Shown here piece after piece: positions 22,517 through 27,158 of a DNA stretch of 27,158 bases (positions are counted from its first letter, which is position 1; each line of letters opens with the position of its first letter). A program made the translations under genes and the position numbers. Origin of the DNA: Bacteriovoracaceae bacterium UBA4096 (GTDB lineage: Bacteria > Bdellovibrionota > Bacteriovoracia > Bacteriovoracales > Bacteriovoracaceae); the NCBI GenBank assembly GCA_002381945.1, contig DFXY01000018.1, positions 1 through 27,158 of the forward strand, in the 5' to 3' direction. Below the pieces are notes generated by a model. It searched no databases, was not told the origin of the DNA, and saw only the letters and a program-made list of their open reading frames with translations.

Positions 22517-24765
22517 TTCTGGGTTATATCCGTCGCTTCGGCCTTATCAGCTTTGGTAGTGCCTTTTTCATCAAAGAGCCTTCTCATACCGCTTCTTTGA
22601 TAACGGTTACTAAGAACTTCAAAGATATTGGCCTTGGAACCTTCGTTGATATCATTGCCACCATAGTCGAGATCTTGATTCATGACTTCTGCGAGTTGGG
22701 ATTCTTGTTCAGCTAAACCGTCTTGAGTTAGACCGAATTCAAGTTGGAAGTCATCATTATTGGCAGCGGGCGCCCCCCCTGCAATTGATTGATCACCACC
22801 AACCGTTCCAATCGTTGCAGGGTTCTCAAGTTCTTTTTCCAACATCCTGGCAGCTTCTCCCGGATTTGAAGGCATTTGAGCACCTCCCGAGCTTCCTAAA
22901 AGAGAGCTTGAAGGGAGTTTAGAACTCGCTACAGTCAGATCGTTTTTAAGTTTATTGGAAAGTTTATCTTTATTCTTCTTGTAGTCGGCCAGAGCTTTTG
23001 ATTTTTCCAGTTGTTCAGTCATTTTTTTAAGCTTGGCCGCTTGGTTGGCCATACTTGAAGTATCTACTGTCCCTGCATCAATGGAGCCATTTGAAAGTTT
23101 ATTAAGGGGATCTACCGACTGTGAAAGCATCGAGAATGAACCTTGATTTAAGCCTTTAATTCCAGAAAGGCTTACTTTCATACAAGTGTTGGTGGCCTTA
23201 CATGCACAGGTTGGATCTGCCTGACGATTATTACTAATACAAATTTTTGAATTGCTTGAAAGAGCAGAATAGTTCCCGCTTTTTGTCGAAATACCGGCCC
23301 AGAGATTTGTACAAACTTTGGAACTTCCACGATTAGGATTCTTTTTGTTTTCCGGAGTATAGCAATAGCATTCTGGTTTTCCGGGATCATTACGATCTTC
23401 TGATTTACAGTTGTGAATGGCACCATAGGCACTTTTGAATTCTGCACTCATTTCTCTTAAAAGTTTAGCTCTCTTTGTTGATGCTTCTGCTTGTTTGCCC
23501 GCATGCATGGCCATAACTGTGCTCATCCCTGCCATGACTCCGGAAAAGACGGCCCTTACTGTTGAGGTGATTAGTTGCTTATCAACTAGTTTACCAGCAG
23601 CGAATCCGGCCGCAGCTCCAAGACCAACTGTGAGCAAAGGATTACTGCCTTTGGCCTCCATTTCTTTGTATGATTTCGAAGCATTGGTATTTACTTCGGC
23701 AATGGCACTTGAAACAGGATTTAAATTATTTAGGACCATCATCGAATAATCTTTAAATATTTTAAAGATCGTTGGATCTTGAAATTCTTTTTCTTTAAAA
23801 GATTCTTTTAGAGATAAATAGTAATCAATTGATGGTGATGAAAATTCTTCATCCATTGCTTTTTTATTAACTAGGAAGGAAGCCATATCATTTGAATTCT
23901 TCAAATTATGATGAAAGTGAAAGTCCAGAACTAAAGGTGCCTGAGGGCCCTTGATGTAGGAAGCATACAAACTTTCTACTTTTTTTGAAGGCAACATTCC
24001 TGCAGCTGGAGTCGTCTTACATAAATTGGCAACCTTTGCGGCCACCCCCGTTGCCGGATTATTCTCAGCTATAATTTCAATACCTGCGATAATCCCAGAA
24101 GCGGCATAGGCCAAAGCAGCAACGGTAAAAAAAGTCTTTTTCATTTTGGCCGCTTTCGCGAGTGATTCTTCGGAGCGGGCCAACATTTCAAAAGCCTGGC
24201 TTTGGGCTTCCATACTAATTTCTTTTTCTTTATCCTTGTCTCCATTGGCCTCTACTGGATTAACAATTTTTCCCCAGTCGTCTTTAATTTCTTTCAAGCG
24301 TTTTTTATGTTGAAAATTGGCTAAGTTATCACCAACGAAGAGAGCTACAGATCCACCAACCATTGTCCAAAACGAAGCTGAAGTACAGGTACTATTTGAT
24401 TTATATATACCTTGGACTGCAAGAGTCACTGGGCCAGCCACGGCCGCAATATTCGCCACATTACTGACAAACTGATTATCCTTAACACTCTTAGCACCTT
24501 TCCCAGCATCTAGTTCTTTTTGAAATGCTTCCTGAGCATTGCGCTTGTAACATTCTTTATCCCCGTTACATTCCGCAGTGGCATTCATCACATTTGCAGT
24601 TTCAGTTTTAGTTAAACACCGATTTAAAACAGAGTCGTATGTGAAGCCTGTCTGACAGGTTTCTGCATAGGCCTTATCTCCCATCAAACTGAGACTTGGA
24701 GCAAATGGACTAACCACTAACTCAAAACACAGAAGGAGGTTTAGGAGGCTAAATAACTTTCTCAT
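22513..24765 (-). CDS. Large exported membrane protein, C-terminal RY-motif family, member 4
   Basis: A 750-residue protein. A signal peptide (MRKLFS start, ending near AYA, residue 34) leads to a Cys-containing segment (C37, C50, C66, C72). Hydrophobic stretches at about 100-120 and 131-150 (SFWTMVGGSVALFVGDNLAN) parallel the MAGSLVY hairpin of members 1 and 2. A charged helix (155-208) and a hydrophobic stretch (211-232) follow, with more at 377-420. A Cys-rich domain (C453 to C528, nine Cys) precedes a helix with NGSIDAGTVD that parallels the NGD module of member 2. The end motif IFEVLSNRY is at 714-722, 28 residues from the C-terminus. It has an ordinary GAGGG ribosome site and is coupled to the M15 peptidase gene. 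Function unknown. Confidence 0.7.
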   Translation of the reverse strand: MRKLFSLLNLLLCFELVVSPFAPSLSLMGDKAYAETCQTGFTYDSVLNRCLTKTETANVMNATAECNGDKECYKRNAQEAFQKELDAGKGAKSVKDNQFVSNVANIAAVAGPVTLAVQGIYKSNSTCTSASFWTMVGGSVALFVGDNLANFQHKKRLKEIKDDWGKIVNPVEANGDKDKEKEISMEAQSQAFEMLARSEESLAKAAKMKKTFFTVAALAYAASGIIAGIEIIAENNPATGVAAKVANLCKTTPAAGMLPSKKVESLYASYIKGPQAPLVLDFHFHHNLKNSNDMASFLVNKKAMDEEFSSPSIDYYLSLKESFKEKEFQDPTIFKIFKDYSMMVLNNLNPVSSAIAEVNTNASKSYKEMEAKGSNPLLTVGLGAAAGFAAGKLVDKQLITSTVRAVFSGVMAGMSTVMAMHAGKQAEASTKRAKLLREMSAEFKSAYGAIHNCKSEDRNDPGKPECYCYTPENKKNPNRGSSKVCTNLWAGISTKSGNYSALSSNSKICISNNRQADPTCACKATNTCMKVSLSGIKGLNQGSFSMLSQSVDPLNKLSNGSIDAGTVDTSSMANQAAKLKKMTEQLEKSKALADYKKNKDKLSNKLKNDLTVASSKLPSSSLLGSSGGAQMPSNPGEAARMLEKELENPATIGTVGGDQSIAGGAPAANNDDFQLEFGLTQDGLAEQESQLAEVMNQDLDYGGNDINEGSKANIFEVLSNRYQRSGMRRLFDEKGTTKADKAEATDITQK

Positions 24766-24798
24766 AGGACCCTCGTTGGCATTTAAACTATTTAAATT

Positions 24799-24804
24799 AT
24801 TATA
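24799..24804 (-). promoter_or_regulatory. -10 element for RY-motif family member 4
   Basis: A perfect TATAAT on the minus strand lies 33 bases before the ATG at 24765. The -35 zone is unusually GC-rich (24808-24828, gcccc runs) and has no good hexamer, so an activator or another sigma factor may be needed. The 201-base gap up to 24966 contains no gene that I can support. Confidence 0.4.
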
Positions 24805-24966
24805 AACGGACCCAGGCCCCGGCCCCTATAGCGAAGAGTTTTCCCTTCATCATCTTGAGAGATAACGGTTGAGAGACACTAGTGAAATCAGGGTATTAGC
24901 CGTGTAAAATGCGATAGGCTTATCAAAACAGCAAGGCTAGAATGTTGACTTTAAAAGTTGGCATAT

Positions 24967-25575
24967 ATGATTAAACTCATCCTAGCATTCGTTCTCGTTC
25001 TTCCTTTTACAGCCCTGGCCCTGGACCTGAAAGTAGGAGACATCCTGCTTCAGCCTTTGAACTGTTGGACTTGTAAGCTCATTGAAGAGCAGGAAAATTC
25101 CATTTATTCACATATGGCCATGGTCATAGAAACTGAACCAACTGTAAAAGTCATTGAGTCCTTGGGGACTGTAAGAGTGGTTACCCTGCAGGAATTTAAT
25201 GCTCGTACCAAGAAAGCTCACAAGCTTTCAGTCAGACGTTTTAGAAATGATAAAATTGTTCTGTATATCCAGGATAACAAAGAACAACTTATTCACGATT
25301 TTACAGTTAAATTTGAAGGCCTTAAGTTTGATAGTGCATTTTTATGGGATAACTTCAGTGATGATGGAAATGAGAAGTTATATTGTTCAGAAATGATCAC
25401 CAAACTTCTTGAGGGATTCTTAGGCATTAAGCTTCCTATTAAAAGAATGAAGTACGATAAAAACCGGGAACTTTGGATTCAACATTTTCGTGGGAATCCT
25501 CCTGATGGCAAATGGGGAAATGCACCAGCTGATTATGAAAAATCTAATCTCTTTCATGTCGTAGGAGAGCTATGA
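24967..25575 (+). CDS. Secreted YiiX/YebB-like permuted papain-fold cysteine hydrolase (NlpC/P60 superfamily)
   Basis: A 202-residue exported protein. A signal peptide (1-19, ending LALD) is followed by LKVGDILLQ, a hallmark of permuted NlpC/P60 enzymes. The catalytic His lies in YSHMAMVIE (H49) and the catalytic Cys in KLYCSEMITK (C140), in the reversed order expected for the YiiX/YebB group. C33 and C36 (CWTC) may form a disulfide. These enzymes cleave amide or thioester bonds, often in peptidoglycan or lipid modifications. The stop overlaps the epimerase ATG (ATGA), so both are made together and may act on the same wall peptides. ATG 24967 directly begins the signal peptide; there is no clear ribosome site, and a TTG three codons upstream is no better. 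Confidence 0.8.
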   Translation: MIKLILAFVLVLPFTALALDLKVGDILLQPLNCWTCKLIEEQENSIYSHMAMVIETEPTVKVIESLGTVRVVTLQEFNARTKKAHKLSVRRFRNDKIVLYIQDNKEQLIHDFTVKFEGLKFDSAFLWDNFSDDGNEKLYCSEMITKLLEGFLGIKLPIKRMKYDKNRELWIQHFRGNPPDGKWGNAPADYEKSNLFHVVGEL

Positions 25576-26555
25576 AGCTCTGGCTTGAAAAACGTCACCT
25601 GGATTTGAAAGTAAATTGGAAGCTCTCCCGTAATCAAACAACATTTAAAGAAAATTTCATCGTACATCTGGAAACTCCCAGAGGACATTTCCTTTCAGAG
25701 ATTGCTCCTAATATTAGATATGGAGAAACGGTTGAAGGTATTGAAAAGCAATTCGCTGCTTTTTTAAATAGTGTTGATCTTAACTTAATCGACTCCGATC
25801 TGACCCTTACAGGGTTTTTAAATACCTCTGATCTTTTTCATTCATTGCGTTTTGGTCTTGAGTCAGCCTTTTTAAGTGACATTGCAAATAAAAAAAGCCT
25901 CTCCCTTTCTCAATATCTGGGACTACCTAAACCGGTGAAGGTTGCCACGTCTTTCTCTATGCCCATCACTTCCATTGGTGAGATCAAAGACTATCTAGCT
26001 CCCCTAGGACGATTTCAATCTCTTAAAATAAAAGTGGATGCCGAGAGCGGTGAAGAAATGCTTAAAGAAATTAAAAAGCATACTTCAGTTAAACTACGAG
26101 TGGATGCAAATGAAGGTTGGAAAGACCTGGATCAGTTTTTAAAGTTTGAAGAGTCTCTTAAAGGTATGAACATCGAACTCATTGAACAACCTTTTCCATC
26201 CTCAATGGTTAATGAGTACAAAGAGCTTAAGAAAAAAACCTCTCATGTATTACTCGCCGACGAATCCATTGAAGATGTCGGCAATTTCTCAGAACTTTCC
26301 GAGCAGTTTCACGCTATAAATATCAAATTAATGAAAACAGGTTCCCTCATTGGGGCCTGTGAACTTTTAAATCAAGCGCATCAGCATCACATGAAGGCCA
26401 TGATCGGCTGTATGATTGAAACCTCAATCGGTATTTCTTACGGAATGCTGTTTGGTGGATTAGTTGAATATGTAGATCTGGATGGATTTTTGCTGATTAA
26501 AGATGAACCCTTCCGCCTCGTAGATGAGACAGAAGGGATCTTAAGTCTTAATTAA
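25572..26555 (+). CDS. L-Ala-D/L-Glu (dipeptide) epimerase, enolase superfamily
   Basis: A 327-residue cytoplasmic enzyme of the muconate-lactonizing subgroup. The catalytic Lys pair is in SLKIKVD (K152, K154), metal ligands are D178 (RVDANEGW), E205 (LIEQP) and D230 (LLADES), and the opposite general base is K252 (INIKLMKTG). The C-terminal MIGCMIETSIGIS is also typical. The best-known enzymes of this pattern convert L-Ala-D-Glu to L-Ala-L-Glu during murein recycling, as YcjG does in Escherichia coli beside MpaA. Coupling to a papain-like hydrolase and the presence of an MpaA-like gene elsewhere in the window support this substrate, although related dipeptides cannot be excluded. AGGAG lies six bases before the ATG. 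Confidence 0.88.
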   Translation: MKLWLEKRHLDLKVNWKLSRNQTTFKENFIVHLETPRGHFLSEIAPNIRYGETVEGIEKQFAAFLNSVDLNLIDSDLTLTGFLNTSDLFHSLRFGLESAFLSDIANKKSLSLSQYLGLPKPVKVATSFSMPITSIGEIKDYLAPLGRFQSLKIKVDAESGEEMLKEIKKHTSVKLRVDANEGWKDLDQFLKFEESLKGMNIELIEQPFPSSMVNEYKELKKKTSHVLLADESIEDVGNFSELSEQFHAINIKLMKTGSLIGACELLNQAHQHHMKAMIGCMIETSIGISYGMLFGGLVEYVDLDGFLLIKDEPFRLVDETEGILSLN

Positions 26556-26558
26556 TTT

Positions 26559-27032
26559 TTAGTGATGACCTTGGCCGTGAGCACCATGAGCATGACCGTG
26601 AGTCACTTCTTCAGCAGTAGCATCTCTTACACCAATGATTTCCACATCAAAGAATAAATCTTTTCCTGCCATTGGATGGTTACCATCAACAGTCACTTCA
26701 TCAGTATCAACTTGCATAATTGTGAATACTGGGGAGTGAGCATCGTTATTTACCTGGAACTGATCGCCAACTTGAAGATCAGCATCTGGTGGAAATTGAG
26801 TTTTTTTAACCTTAACCACGAGTTCAGGATTGATATCGCCGTAAGCATCTTCAGCTTTAACTTCAATCTTTCTTTTGTCGCCGACATTCATAAGACCGAT
26901 TACTTTTTCTAACCCAGGGATAATTTGCTGAGCGCCTTCAAGGAAGTAGAGGGGTTCATCACCAACTGAAGAGTCTAGTGTCGTTCCAGACTTGTCTGTA
27001 AGGGTATAATGAAAGCCAATAACACGTTTCAT
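26559..27032 (-). CDS. slyD: SlyD-type FKBP peptidyl-prolyl isomerase
   Basis: A 157-residue cytoplasmic FKBP of the SlyD group. The split FKBP part (GFHYTLTDKSGTTLDSS at 6-22, and the second half after about 125) surrounds an IF chaperone insert (about 67-120). PLYFLEGAQQIIPGLE at 27-42 and AEDAYGDINPE at 60-70 are family hallmarks. The tail is His-rich (HGHAHGAHGQGHH), as in SlyD proteins that bind nickel, here shorter and without Cys. Roles are proline isomerisation, folding help and metal delivery. GGAG precedes the ATG. Only three bases separate its stop from that of the convergent epimerase gene, and no terminator is visible between them. Confidence 0.93.
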   Translation of the reverse strand: MKRVIGFHYTLTDKSGTTLDSSVGDEPLYFLEGAQQIIPGLEKVIGLMNVGDKRKIEVKAEDAYGDINPELVVKVKKTQFPPDADLQVGDQFQVNNDAHSPVFTIMQVDTDEVTVDGNHPMAGKDLFFDVEIIGVRDATAEEVTHGHAHGAHGQGHH

Positions 27033-27050
27033 AGAATCTCCAATTTTACG

Positions 27051-27158
27051 TCAGCTTATCTTTCTGACTATTGATAAACAAAGTTCTTTATTTTTAGCTC
27101 TCACTTCTATCTCGTCAGCAGTAAGTTTGGCAAATACTGCAGCGACTGCGTTAAAAGC
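27051..27158 (-). CDS. Unidentified protein, C-terminal end (partial)
   Basis: The minus strand is open from the window edge to a TGA at 27051-27053 and encodes 35 residues, with FAKLTADEIEVRAKN in the middle and ending VRKIS. Composition is that of a real, helical cytoplasmic protein end, and the stop lies 18 bases before the slyD start, so both are probably in one operon. The family cannot be named from this fragment. Confidence 0.55.
   Translation of the reverse strand, partial: AFNAVAAVFAKLTADEIEVRAKNKELCLSIVRKIS

Noticed and set aside
14323..24765. Calling the RY-motif family type VI, T9SS or LPXTG-type substrates
   Set aside because: The end motif does not match the type 9 C-terminal domain, there is no LPXTG, no terminal membrane helix in these four proteins, and no matching machinery in the window.
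24805..24966. A small gene or RNA in the 24766-24966 gap
   Set aside because: No open frame with a ribosome site, no tRNA-like fold, and only a GC-rich patch near 24808-24828 and a weak TAGAAT at 24938; nothing I can support.

Overview
The window looks like chromosomal DNA of a Gram-negative, low-to-middle GC bacterium. Lipoproteins, Sec signal peptides, a beta-barrel outer-membrane protein and many periplasmic or peptidoglycan-directed enzymes all fit a diderm. A Bdellovibrio-like predator of the order Bacteriovoracales (Bacteriovorax or Peredibacter type) is my best guess. It rests on gene content and style only: many wall hydrolases, a CpaF-type pilus ATPase and expanded families of unrecognised exported proteins. 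I saw no rRNA, tRNA, CRISPR array, intact insertion sequence or phage gene.

Layout. Positions 1-2826 hold the end of a ferredoxin gene, then on the minus strand a PTPS-III-type pterin enzyme translationally coupled to an MpaA-like M14 peptidase, then on the plus strand rnhA overlapping a secreted protein that resembles a substrate-binding protein. Positions 2818-6049 hold an M48 lipoprotein protease (minus), an ABC ATPase with a FecCD-type permease (plus) and an FKBP lipoprotein. Positions 6102-8001 hold two paralogous secreted zinc metallopeptidases (minus). Positions 8181-11462 hold a small YqfO/CutA-like protein, a secreted cupredoxin-like protein, an isolated cpaF and eno. Positions 11574-14209 hold a degenerate 2H-phosphoesterase-like protein, a putative outer-membrane barrel and an exported protein with a C-terminal membrane anchor.

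The most unusual part is 14323-24765. Three large exported proteins run in a row on the plus strand (737, 582 and 517 residues), with a hotdog thioesterase directly after the third. A fourth (750 residues) lies on the minus strand, coupled to an M15 D,D-carboxypeptidase-like gene. The four differ over most of their length, but all end in the same short motif, [IL]F-x-x-[VIL]-S-[NK]-R-Y, 15 to 28 residues from the C-terminus. I do not recognise this motif from any described sorting or docking signal. An Arg/Pro/Asn-rich then Tyr-rich secreted protein lies between the two groups. The window closes with a papain-like hydrolase coupled to an L-Ala-D/L-Glu epimerase, then slyD and the end of an unidentified gene.

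How the parts may work together (inference). The M14 peptidase and the dipeptide epimerase are consecutive steps of murein-peptide recycling. The secreted M48-like, M15 and papain-like enzymes would act on envelope polymers or proteins. The family with the shared C-terminal motif may be cargo or subunits of one envelope apparatus. Several genes in this region have a -10 box only 6-7 bases before the ATG and no Shine-Dalgarno sequence, which suggests leaderless transcripts.
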